64,000 nucleotides of DNA. Source: Edwardsiella anguillarum (GTDB lineage Bacteria; Pseudomonadota; Gammaproteobacteria; Enterobacterales; Enterobacteriaceae). The notes under the pieces were generated by a model, which searched no databases, had not been told where the DNA came from, and saw only the letters and a list, made by a program, of their open reading frames with translations. A program made the position numbers and the translations under genes. Location: NCBI RefSeq assembly GCF_008801815.1, contig NZ_VZOX01000005.1, one strand, 5' to 3'. Shown one piece after another: positions 43,637-52,229 of this stretch. Each line of letters begins with the position of its first letter. The stretch's first letter is position 1.

Positions 43637-45028
43637 TCAGTGCAGCATAAACCATCCCGCGGGCAGGGTTGCCATCAGAAGCAGGCAGATCCCGCTACGC
43701 TCCAGCAGGCTCATCCGCTGGCGATCGCACTGAGAGCGGCGCGCGTGCATAAAGACCAGCAGGCCCGGCGCATACAGCAGCACCGACATCAGCAGGTGCG
43801 TCAGTCCAGAGGCATACAGCAACCACAGGCCATAGGCACAGGCCCCGATGGCCGCCAGCGTAATCCAGCGATCGCCTTTTTCCCGCGCGACCTTATACAG
43901 GAAGGCGCCGACCAGGAAGTAGGGAACCAGGATCATCTCGGAGGCGATGGTCAGCAGGTTGTTGTAGTTTGCGCCGGTTGCCCAGATGATGATCAGCGTC
44001 ACCTGCACCGCGCCGTTGGTCAGCCACAGTGAAGAGGCCGGAGCTTCTTTGGCATTCTGCTTACCAAAGATTTTCGGAAAGGCTCCGTGCTGCGAGGCCA
44101 GGAACGGCACCTCTGCCGCCATGATAGTCCAGCTCAGGTAGGCGCCGCAGACGGAGATAATCAGTCCGCCGGCGATCACGATTTCGCCAATCGGGCCGAT
44201 CATCTTCACCATCAGTCCCGCCATGGAGGGGTTGCGCATTTCCGCCAGTTCGGCACGCGGCACCACGCCGAGGGAGAGCAGGGTTATCAGCAAATAGACC
44301 ACCAGCGCGGAGACGACGGCCAGCATCGTCGCCCGACCCACATCTCGCTTATGGCGGGCGCGGGCGGAGACCACGACGGCGCCCTCCACGCCAATAAAGA
44401 CCCACAGGGTAAACAGCATGGTGTCCTTGACCTGCTCCCAGACCGGGACGCCCATCTTCAGCCCGGTAAAGTCGATCTTAAACGTATCCAGACGAAAGGC
44501 GATGGCGGCCAGGATCACAAACAGCCCGAGCGGCAGCAGCTTGGCCAGCGTAGCGGCCAGGTTGATCCCCGCCGCGGTTTTAACCCCGCGCAGCACCATA
44601 AAGTGCACGACCCACAGCAGAATGGATTCGCCGATCACCGCCTGCCAGGTGTTCCCATCGCCAAACAGCGTCTGCTGCGGCGAATCGGTGAAAAAACTCA
44701 GGGCGGCAAACACGATGACCAGGTAAGAGACGTTGGCGATCACGGCGCACAGCCAGTACCCCCAGGCCGAGCAAAACCCCACCAGCTCGCCGAACCCCTC
44801 TTTGGCGTAGGTAAAGATACCACCGTCCAGATCGGGACGTAAGCGGGTCAACAGCAGCATGGCCAGCGCCAGAAACAGAATCCCGACGCCGGTAATTACC
44901 CAGCCGATCAATAAAGCCGCAGGGCTTGCCACATCCGCCATATTTTGCGGCAGGCTGAATACGCCGGCGCCGAGCATGGAGCTCAATACCAGCGCCGTCA
45001 GGGCGGTAAGTCCGAGTTTTTTTTCCAA
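43637..45028 (-). CDS. ydgI: Basic amino acid antiporter YdgI (ArcD-like)
   Basis: 463 residues and about 12 transmembrane segments, APC superfamily, basic amino acid/polyamine antiporter type. The N-terminal transport motif LSSMLGAGVFSLPQNMA and the internal FIGVEGAVVVSARAR are conserved. It probably exchanges arginine and ornithine, but direct evidence is for relatives. A TTG start at 45028 gives the E. coli-like N-terminus MEKKLGL; a TTG at 45040 is also possible, and no in-frame ATG exists near. It lies between folM and ydgH as in E. coli. Confidence 0.88.
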   Translation of the reverse strand: MEKKLGLTALTALVLSSMLGAGVFSLPQNMADVASPAALLIGWVITGVGILFLALAMLLLTRLRPDLDGGIFTYAKEGFGELVGFCSAWGYWLCAVIANVSYLVIVFAALSFFTDSPQQTLFGDGNTWQAVIGESILLWVVHFMVLRGVKTAAGINLAATLAKLLPLGLFVILAAIAFRLDTFKIDFTGLKMGVPVWEQVKDTMLFTLWVFIGVEGAVVVSARARHKRDVGRATMLAVVSALVVYLLITLLSLGVVPRAELAEMRNPSMAGLMVKMIGPIGEIVIAGGLIISVCGAYLSWTIMAAEVPFLASQHGAFPKIFGKQNAKEAPASSLWLTNGAVQVTLIIIWATGANYNNLLTIASEMILVPYFLVGAFLYKVAREKGDRWITLAAIGACAYGLWLLYASGLTHLLMSVLLYAPGLLVFMHARRSQCDRQRMSLLERSGICLLLMATLPAGWFMLH

Positions 45029-45226
45029 GGCAAAATCCAAAAATAGATGAATTAACCAATATTTTACATTTCTACGATGTAAAAACTGACGATGACGGGC
45101 TCAGCGGGGGCTGGCCGGTAAAAGTGGCGCCGATTGTACGAAGAGAGCGCCTGCCGCGCAATGGAATACTATGCAATTTGAGTAAAAAATTATTCAAAAA
45201 CAGCGGGCTTAGGCCGCGGAAAGCGT

Positions 45227-45253
45227 AAAAAAAAACGGCCCCGCAGGGCCGTT
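45227..45253 (-). terminator. Terminator of ydgH
   Basis: ACGGCCC and GGGCCGT arms with a CGCA loop; on the minus strand nine T follow. It lies 18 bp after the ydgH stop. Confidence 0.9.
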
Positions 45254-45270
45254 CGTCATACAACCGGCGT

Positions 45271-46221
45271 TTATTTAAACAGATCGGCGCTGACGGTCAG
45301 GTTGCCGCCGCTCTGATTTTGCCACTGGCGGGTGATGTGGTAGTACTTGGCACCCTTCGCCGCCGCACGCTTGGCGGCTTCCGTTGACATATCGGTCATG
45401 CTGTTAAAACGACCGGTAAAGGTGATGGAGTCAAAGGGAACCATCTGGGCGGCGGTGGCATTGTTCAGCTCTTCGATTTTGGTGCCGTTCGGTAATGTTA
45501 CAGTGTAACGGTGACCGGAAGAGGACTGCGTCTGCCAGAATTGACCGACGTTGCTGCTCAGGGTCGAGGAGGAGGCGACGCCCGGGATCTCGACGTTGGC
45601 GGCCGCGGCACCGCCGGCGGCCAGCGCCGCGCGACCCGCGTCAGAGTCGGCGGGGATCGCATCGGGACTCTGCACCTGACGCTTCGGCGCATCGGCTTTA
45701 AAGACGTAGGCGGTGATCGTCTGGTTGCCACCGTTATTGGTATCGATCTGACGCACGATGTAAAACGCCGCGGCCTCTTTCTTCTTGGCGGCGCGCGCGA
45801 CGGCGTCATTGACCTCTGGCTGACTGTTAAAGAAGCCGCTGACAGTCACGGTATCGAAAGGCTGTAGCGCAACGGCCTCTGCTTTCGGCAGCTCTTTAAC
45901 CCCCTGGAAGTAACGGTAGCTTTGGCTCTTGTCGACGGTTGCCGCATCTTTCTTATAGACGTTGGCCACGACGCGCCAGTTGCCGCCGTCGTTGCTGGCG
46001 TTGGTATCCAGAATATAGAAATAGGCGGCGCCCAGCTGATCGGCCCGACGAGAAACGGCGTCCGCCGCCTCGCTGAGCATATTGAAGCGCCCGCTGATGG
46101 CGATTTGTTCGAAAGGCTTCAGCTCCGCGGCTTTTTGCGGCGTGAGTTCTTGGGCCGCCTGGACAGAAAATGCCGTGGCAGAGAGCAGGGCCGACGCAAC
46201 GAGGGTGGTTTTCAGCTTCAT
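45271..46221 (-). CDS. ydgH: Periplasmic DUF1471 protein YdgH
   Basis: 316 residues with a signal peptide (cut after VQA, about residue 22). Three copies of the YdgH/BhsA/McbA (DUF1471) domain follow at about 38-95, 115-175 and 250-315; each has the pattern ISGRFN/VSGFFN/FTGRFN ... AYFYI/AFYIV/YYHIT and a final beta strand. These proteins respond to stress and affect the envelope. It is divergent from pntA with 554 bp between them. Confidence 0.93.
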   Translation of the reverse strand: MKLKTTLVASALLSATAFSVQAAQELTPQKAAELKPFEQIAISGRFNMLSEAADAVSRRADQLGAAYFYILDTNASNDGGNWRVVANVYKKDAATVDKSQSYRYFQGVKELPKAEAVALQPFDTVTVSGFFNSQPEVNDAVARAAKKKEAAAFYIVRQIDTNNGGNQTITAYVFKADAPKRQVQSPDAIPADSDAGRAALAAGGAAAANVEIPGVASSSTLSSNVGQFWQTQSSSGHRYTVTLPNGTKIEELNNATAAQMVPFDSITFTGRFNSMTDMSTEAAKRAAAKGAKYYHITRQWQNQSGGNLTVSADLFK

Positions 46222-46775
46222 ATCAAAAAAATCCTTTACGCCTTATAAGGTTGTTTTGGTTAGCGGCAGAAGCCTACACCGGGGCGTCCGGCTTTTGCCA
46301 AACCTTGCCGCGATTGACAATGACAGCACATAATAATGCGCCAGATTATTACACGTAATGCTGCCCCTTGCCTCAGGATTTTATGCGATCAATGCGCTCG
46401 TCCGCTGTTATTGCAGCGGCTGCCATCTTCTCTGAGAGGGGATGGGCAATCCACCTGGCTGCCGGACAGCCTCTCTGCCTGCGGCGATAACTCGGCTGAT
46501 AATTAATTGATTTCGCGTTTTCTTTTTTAAAACACCGCCGCATCCTTTGCGTGGGCAGGGGCATAAACAGCCGTAAATCAGGCATTAGCGGTTATCTCAA
46601 TGACAAATGCGAAAGTTTTGCCGATTTTGGCACCGGACGTGACGATCAGTAGTGGATCGGCGCACCTGTTTTCAGTAGTTTATAGCAAGCTATCAGCAAT
46701 TTTCGCTAACAGCATACAAGGTCATCGCAGGGTATGGATGACGCTCATCTTATTGACAGGTGAAAAGGGACGATT
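46222..46775. other. ydgH-pntA divergent intergenic region (554 bp)
   Basis: No supported gene; a 70-codon minus frame at 46373-46585 has no motif or SD. A TTGACA-like element at 46754 and AAAAGGGA before the pntA ATG are the only signals noticed. Confidence 0.6.
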
Positions 46776-48302
46776 ATGCGTATTGGTGTACCAAAAGAGC
46801 GGTTGGCCAATGAAGCCCGCGTAGCGGCGACGCCGAAGACGGTAGAGCAGCTGCTAAAGCTGGGCTTCACGGTGGCTATCGAAAGCGGCGCAGGAAAACT
46901 GGCCAGCTTTGAAGATGCCGCCTATCAGCAGGCCGGCGCCGAGGTAGTGGAACTTGACGAGGTTTGGCAGTCTGACGTGATTTTAAAGGTCAACGCGCCG
47001 GATGATGATGAAATTGCCCGCATTAAGGCTGGCGCTACCCTGATAAGCTTCATCTGGCCGGCGCAGAACCAGGCGCTGCTGGAGAAGCTGACCGCGCGCC
47101 AGGTCACGGTGATGGCGATGGATTCGGTGCCGCGTATTTCGCGCGCCCAGTCGATGGACGCCCTCAGTTCCATGGCAAACATCGCTGGCTACCGGGCCAT
47201 CGTGGAGGCGGCTCATGAGTTTGGCCGCTTCTTTACCGGTCAGATCACGGCGGCGGGTAAGGTGCCGCCGGCGAAGGTGATGGTGATCGGCGCCGGCGTT
47301 GCCGGTCTGGCCGCCATCGGCGCTGCCGGTAGCCTCGGCGCCATCGTACGCGCCTTCGATACCCGTCCAGAAGTCAAAGAGCAGGTGCAGAGTATGGGCG
47401 CCGAGTTTCTGGAGCTGGACTTTGCAGAAGAGGCCGGCAGCGGCGACGGCTATGCCAAAGTGATGTCGGAGGCCTTTATTAAGGCCGAGATGGCGCTGTT
47501 CGCCGCCCAGGCGCAGGAGGTGGATATCATCGTCACCACGGCGCTGATCCCGGGGAAACCGGCGCCGCGCCTGATCACCAAAGAGATGGTCGCCGCCATG
47601 AAGCCGGGCAGCGTGATCGTCGATCTGGCGGCGCAGACCGGCGGTAACTGCGAGCTGACGCAGGCGGATCGGGTGGTGACCACCGAAAACGGCGTCAAGA
47701 TCATCGGCTATACCGATCTGCCGAGCCGTCTGCCGACCCAGTCATCCCAGCTGTATGCCACCAACCTGGTCAATCTGCTTAAGCTGTTGTGCAAAGAGAA
47801 AGATGGCACCCTTAACGTGGACTTTGAGGATGTGATCATCCGCGGAGTGACCGTGGTGCGGACGGGAGAGATTACCTGGCCGGCGCCGCCGATCAAGGTT
47901 TCCGCCCAGCCGCAGGCTGCCAAGGCAGAGCCGGTAGCCGCCCCCGTGGCCAAGCCGACGTCGCCGCTTAAGAAGTACCTGCTGATGGCCCTGGCCATCG
48001 TGCTGTTCGGCTGGATGGCCAGCGTGGCGCCGAAGGAATTCCTATCGCACTTCACCGTATTTGCGCTCTCCTGCGTGGTGGGCTACTACGTGGTCTGGAA
48101 CGTCAGCCATGCGCTGCATACGCCGCTGATGTCGGTCACCAACGCCATCTCCGGCATCATTGTGGTCGGTGCGCTGCTGCAGATTGGGCACGGCGGTTGG
48201 ATCACGTTCTTTGCCTTTATTGCGGTGCTGATCGCCAGTATCAACATCTTCGGCGGTTTCACCGTCACCCAGCGCATGCTGAAAATGTTTCGTAAGAACT
48301 GA
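46776..48302 (+). CDS. pntA: Proton-translocating NAD(P) transhydrogenase, alpha subunit
   Basis: 508 residues against 510 in E. coli. The cytoplasmic NAD(H)-binding domain I covers about 1-380, with MRIGVPKERLANEARVAATP and the Rossmann motif VMVIGAGVAGLAAIGAA. Membrane helices occupy about 400-508. With PntB it uses the proton gradient to make NADPH from NADH. SD AAAAGGGA precedes the ATG; pntB follows after 12 bp. Confidence 0.97.
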   Translation: MRIGVPKERLANEARVAATPKTVEQLLKLGFTVAIESGAGKLASFEDAAYQQAGAEVVELDEVWQSDVILKVNAPDDDEIARIKAGATLISFIWPAQNQALLEKLTARQVTVMAMDSVPRISRAQSMDALSSMANIAGYRAIVEAAHEFGRFFTGQITAAGKVPPAKVMVIGAGVAGLAAIGAAGSLGAIVRAFDTRPEVKEQVQSMGAEFLELDFAEEAGSGDGYAKVMSEAFIKAEMALFAAQAQEVDIIVTTALIPGKPAPRLITKEMVAAMKPGSVIVDLAAQTGGNCELTQADRVVTTENGVKIIGYTDLPSRLPTQSSQLYATNLVNLLKLLCKEKDGTLNVDFEDVIIRGVTVVRTGEITWPAPPIKVSAQPQAAKAEPVAAPVAKPTSPLKKYLLMALAIVLFGWMASVAPKEFLSHFTVFALSCVVGYYVVWNVSHALHTPLMSVTNAISGIIVVGALLQIGHGGWITFFAFIAVLIASINIFGGFTVTQRMLKMFRKN

Positions 48303-48314
48303 GGGAGGTAACAA

Positions 48315-49706
48315 ATGTCTGGAGGATTAGTCACCGCAGCATACATTGTTGCCGCCATCCTGTTTATTTTTAGTCTGGCCGGGCTCTCCAAGCACGAGAC
48401 GTCCAAGCAGGGCAATACCTTTGGCATGGTCGGTATGGCCATTGCGCTGATCGCTACCATCTGTGGTCCCGACGCCGGCAGCATCGGTTGGATCATCGTG
48501 GCGATGGTGATCGGCGGCGCTATCGGCATGCATCTGGCGCGTAAGGTCGAGATGACTGAAATGCCGGAGCTGGTCGCTATTCTGCATAGCTTCGTCGGTC
48601 TGGCGGCGGTTCTGGTGGGCTACAACAGCTACATCGAGCATCAGCCGGGCAGCATGGAAGCGGTGCTGGAAAATATCCACCTGGTCGAGGTGTTCCTGGG
48701 GATCTTCATCGGGGCCGTCACCTTTACCGGCTCTATCGTCGCCTTTGGCAAGCTGCGCGGGATTATCTCATCCAAGCCGCTGATGCTGCCGCATCGCCAT
48801 AAGCTGAATCTGGCGGCGCTGGTCGTCTCGTTCCTGCTGATGCTGTGGTTCGTCAATACCGGCTCCAGCGTGGCGCAGGTGTTTGCCCTGCTGCTGATGA
48901 CGCTCATCGCGCTGGCCTTTGGCTGGCACTTGGTGGCCTCTATCGGCGGCGCGGATATGCCGGTGGTGGTTTCCATGCTGAACTCCTACTCCGGCTGGGC
49001 GGCAGCAGCGGCGGGCTTTATGCTGAGCAACGATCTGCTGATCGTAACCGGCGCCCTGGTCGGTTCGTCCGGTGCCATTCTGTCCTACATCATGTGTAAA
49101 GCGATGAACCGCTCCTTTATCAGCGTGATCGCCGGTGGCTTCGGCACCGACGGCTCATCCACCGGTGATGAGGGCGAAATGGGTGAATACCGCGAGGCCA
49201 GCGCGGAAGAGGTGGCCGACATGCTGAAGAACTCCTCAAGCGTGATCATCACGCCGGGGTATGGCATGGCCGTCGCGCAGGCGCAGTATCCGGTCGCGGA
49301 AATCACCCAGAAGCTGCGCGATCGCGGGATCAAAGTGCGCTTTGGCATCCACCCGGTGGCGGGGCGCCTGCCCGGTCACATGAACGTCCTGCTGGCGGAG
49401 GCCAAGGTACCGTACGATGTGGTGCTGGAGATGGATGAGATCAACGATGATTTCGCCGATACCGATACGGTACTGGTGATCGGCGCCAATGACACGGTCA
49501 ACCCGGCGGCCATGGAAGATCCGCGCAGCCCGATCGCCGGGATGCCGGTGCTGGAAGTATGGAAGGCTCAGAACGTCATCGTGTTCAAGCGTTCCATGAA
49601 TACCGGCTATGCCGGGGTGCAAAATCCGCTGTTCTTTAAAGAAAATACGCAGATGCTGTTCGGCGATGCCAAAGACAGCGTCGAGGCCATCCTGCGCGCC
49701 CTGTAA
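48315..49706 (+). CDS. pntB: Proton-translocating NAD(P) transhydrogenase, beta subunit
   Basis: 463 residues. Eight or nine transmembrane helices form domain II (about 1-260), with the conserved His in the membrane part. The NADP(H)-binding domain III (about 285-463) includes SVIITPGYGMAVAQAQ and VLVIGANDTVNPAA. SD GGGAGG precedes the ATG, and a strong terminator follows. Confidence 0.97.
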   Translation: MSGGLVTAAYIVAAILFIFSLAGLSKHETSKQGNTFGMVGMAIALIATICGPDAGSIGWIIVAMVIGGAIGMHLARKVEMTEMPELVAILHSFVGLAAVLVGYNSYIEHQPGSMEAVLENIHLVEVFLGIFIGAVTFTGSIVAFGKLRGIISSKPLMLPHRHKLNLAALVVSFLLMLWFVNTGSSVAQVFALLLMTLIALAFGWHLVASIGGADMPVVVSMLNSYSGWAAAAAGFMLSNDLLIVTGALVGSSGAILSYIMCKAMNRSFISVIAGGFGTDGSSTGDEGEMGEYREASAEEVADMLKNSSSVIITPGYGMAVAQAQYPVAEITQKLRDRGIKVRFGIHPVAGRLPGHMNVLLAEAKVPYDVVLEMDEINDDFADTDTVLVIGANDTVNPAAMEDPRSPIAGMPVLEVWKAQNVIVFKRSMNTGYAGVQNPLFFKENTQMLFGDAKDSVEAILRAL

Positions 49707-49728
49707 AGGGTCGTCGGGATGAAAACGC

Positions 49729-49756
49729 AAGCGCCCCTATGTGGGGCGCTTTTTTC
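49729..49756 (+). terminator. Terminator of pntAB
   Basis: AAGCGCCCC and GGGGCGCTT form a 9-bp stem with a 5-base loop, followed by T. Confidence 0.92.
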
Positions 49757-49780
49757 ATTTAAGGGCGAGGTGCCGTCGGC

Positions 49781-50740
49781 TTACTCGTCATCGTGCTCAT
49801 CTTCGCAGTCCACCTCCAGCGGCGAGGCGTAGCCGTCCGGCTTAATCGCCAGCAGGTCGCATTTCAGATGATCGATCACATGTTCCGCCGTATTGCCGAT
49901 AAACGCCGCGGAAATACCGGTGCGCCCCAGGGTGCCGAGCACCACCACGCCGGCATTGAGCCGGGCGGCGACCGCGGGGATCACATCCTCCGGCAGTCCT
50001 TTCTCTACGTGGGTCTGCGTCTCTGGGATCGAAAACTTCTGCCGCAGCGCCTTCATGGCGACCAGATGCTGGCCGCGAATGGCCTCGTTGTAGATACGCG
50101 GATCAAAGTCTGGAATTTCGATAGCAGCATTGATCGGCGTCACCGGATAGGCCGCCACCAGGTGAACCGCCGTCTGGTTCACCTTCTCCGCCAGCGCCAG
50201 CGTCTCCCGTACCAGCTTGATATTCAGCGGATCGTGATAGGGCTCCTCGCTGGAGAGGTTCACCGCAACCAGCGCCACGCCATTCTCCGGCCAGGGCTGA
50301 TCCTTCACCATCCATACCGGGCAGGGGCATTTGCGCAGCAGATGCCAGTCGGTGGGGGTAAAAATGACCGACTCCAGCCGATCGTGCTGGTGAGCCATCT
50401 TCAGCAGCAGATCGTGACCGCCGCGGATCACCTCCTGGATGATGGCCTCGAACGGGCGATTATGCCAGATCACCTTAATCTCAATGGAAATACCCGCCTC
50501 AAGATAGTAGTGGCACTGCTCGCGGATCCAGGCGGTGCGCTGGCTGACGACGCCTTGGCGCATGGTCACCCGCTCGCTGGGCGACAGCAGGGTCGTCATC
50601 TCGTAGGAGAGATCGTAGATAGGCAAAAATGCCAGGATCTGGCCGCCGTTACGCTGCACCAGGTATACCGCGCGCCGTAGCGCTGGCTGATCGTTTTGGT
50701 TCGGATCGATAGCCACCAGTATTTTCTGATATTGGGCCAT
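49781..50740 (-). CDS. uspE: Universal stress protein E
   Basis: 319 residues with two tandem Usp domains (about 4-150 and 157-305). The second ends with the nucleotide-binding-like GTLGRTGISAAFIGNTAEHVI, and the N-terminus MAQYQKILVAIDPNQND is typical. UspE aids survival of DNA damage, motility and biofilm control in E. coli. It is convergent with pntB and lies downstream of fnr on the same strand, as in E. coli. Confidence 0.95.
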   Translation of the reverse strand: MAQYQKILVAIDPNQNDQPALRRAVYLVQRNGGQILAFLPIYDLSYEMTTLLSPSERVTMRQGVVSQRTAWIREQCHYYLEAGISIEIKVIWHNRPFEAIIQEVIRGGHDLLLKMAHQHDRLESVIFTPTDWHLLRKCPCPVWMVKDQPWPENGVALVAVNLSSEEPYHDPLNIKLVRETLALAEKVNQTAVHLVAAYPVTPINAAIEIPDFDPRIYNEAIRGQHLVAMKALRQKFSIPETQTHVEKGLPEDVIPAVAARLNAGVVVLGTLGRTGISAAFIGNTAEHVIDHLKCDLLAIKPDGYASPLEVDCEDEHDDE

Positions 50741-50885
50741 ATGGACTCTCCTTTACTGCCTCATCATTAACGTGTTTTTACGCGAACTTCACCATTCACC
50801 ATACAATAGAATAGATAAGGAAAATGCCGACGAGCAACAAATCAGAAAATATAATCGAGGGAGGCCTGGGCAGGGAGGGTGACAC

Positions 50886-50907
50886 TAAAAAACGGCCCGC
50901 AGGCCGT
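50886..50907 (-). terminator. Terminator of fnr
   Basis: ACGGCC and GGCCGT pair around CGCA; on the minus strand six T follow. It lies 22 bp after the fnr stop. Confidence 0.85.
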
Positions 50908-50929
50908 CTTCTTTATTCGCAGCGGGCGT

Positions 50930-51688
50930 TCATTCGCCGCAGGGCGTACGCGGATTACCGGCCAGATGGGCCAACGCATCAATATCTTGAATCGTAATAT
51001 ATTTACCCTTTACGCTGAGAATATCGCTTTTCTGAAAGCGTCCCAGCAGACGGCTGATAGTCTCTACCGTCAGGCCAAGATAATTCCCGATGTCGCCGCG
51101 GGTCATGGTCAGGCGGAATTCACGCGGTGAGAAGCCCCGCTGGGCAAAGCGCCGCGACAGGTTATAGATAAAGGCGGCCAGACGCTCTTCGGCATTCTTC
51201 TTGGAGAGCAGCAGGATCATGTCCTGATCGCCCTTAATTTCGCCGCTCATCAGGCGCATCATCTGCTGACGCAGACTGGGCATTTTACCGGACAGGTCGT
51301 CCAGCGTTTCAAAGGGGATCTCGCACACCATGGAGGTTTCCAGTGCCTGGGCAAAGCTGGGATGCATCTGCGCGCCGATGGCGTCAAACCCCACCAGGTC
51401 GCCCGCCAGGTGAAACGCCGTGATCTGCTCGTCACCCTGTTCGGTGATGGTATAACTCTTAATGGTTCCGGAGCGGATCGCGTACAGCGACTTCAGTTCA
51501 TCCCCCGCCTTAAACAGCGCCTGACCTTTCTGAATCGGCTTTTTACGCTCAATGATGTTGTCGAGCTGATCCAGCTCATGCTCATTAAGCGTAAACGGGA
51601 TACACAGCTGGCTGATGCTGCAATCCTGACAGTGGATCGCACAACCACCAGACTGGATACGGCGAATGACACGTTTTTCCGGAATCAT
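50930..51688 (-). CDS. fnr: Oxygen-sensing global regulator FNR
   Basis: 252 residues, almost identical to E. coli FNR. The 4Fe-4S ligands Cys20, Cys23, Cys29 and Cys122 are all present (GGCAIHCQDCSISQLC and SMVCEIPFE). The cyclic-nucleotide-like domain is at about 30-150, and the recognition helix reads LGLTVETISRLLGRFQ with the E/S/R residues that read TTGAT. Likely targets in this window are fnrS and aegA. An FNR-like box lies 20-33 bp before its own start, in line with autoregulation. Confidence 0.98.
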   Translation of the reverse strand: MIPEKRVIRRIQSGGCAIHCQDCSISQLCIPFTLNEHELDQLDNIIERKKPIQKGQALFKAGDELKSLYAIRSGTIKSYTITEQGDEQITAFHLAGDLVGFDAIGAQMHPSFAQALETSMVCEIPFETLDDLSGKMPSLRQQMMRLMSGEIKGDQDMILLLSKKNAEERLAAFIYNLSRRFAQRGFSPREFRLTMTRGDIGNYLGLTVETISRLLGRFQKSDILSVKGKYITIQDIDALAHLAGNPRTPCGE

Positions 51689-51707
51689 AGGTGTTGCCTA
51701 AATAATA

Positions 51708-51721
51708 TTGATATCGGTCAA
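51708..51721. promoter_or_regulatory. Possible FNR box at the fnr promoter
   Basis: TTGATATCGGTCAA matches the FNR consensus TTGATNNNNATCAA at 9 of 10 defined bases, 20 bp upstream of the fnr start codon. FNR is known to repress itself in E. coli. Confidence 0.6.
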
Positions 51722-51832
51722 TTTTAACATCTTTTACGGGGGATAATAAACCCTATTGTTGATCCAGATTTGGGGATGCGAATTAAGGCACGTTTCGTGT
51801 ATAAGCTGTGATGTATAGCACATTATTTATTG

Positions 51833-51845
51833 GTGACATTGTCAC
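51833..51845. other. matS site (MatP binding) between fnr and rlhA
   Basis: GTGACATTGTCAC matches GTGACRNYGTCAC at all positions. It is the only one of the three matS sites that is intergenic. Confidence 0.87.
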
Positions 51846-52229
51846 GATAATATGGTTAGCGCCATTAATTATGTTAGTGCTATGATTTTTCCTGTTGATA
51901 TCGTGTTAGCCACGGCGGGGATGGCGGCGTAAAAATACGCGCAGAGCGAGACGACGCGGGGCTTGGCGCGGAGGGAACGATCGGAGCGGAAATTAAAAAT
52001 TACAGCGCGGGCAAGAATAAAATCACACAAATAAATAAAGCGGCGCAGCGCCATTTAAGTAAGTAATTTGTTTATAATAGCACGCCGGGGCGCCGAAAAA
52101 ATAGCGCAGCGGTGAGCCTAACGGCGGCCGGCGCGGGCGACGCGGATAAGAAATTCACAGCGCTAGCCTTGTAACTGTGTCCGGCGCGACTACAATAGCG
52201 CCGTTTCAGAGACTAACCACGGTAACCGC

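Larger units (their letters stand above)
51689..52229. other. fnr-rlhA divergent intergenic region (541 bp)
   Basis: No supported gene. It contains an FNR-like site (51708-51721) and a matS site (51833-51845). ogt, which lies beside fnr in E. coli, is absent. The rlhA promoter should lie near 52150-52200. Confidence 0.65.
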
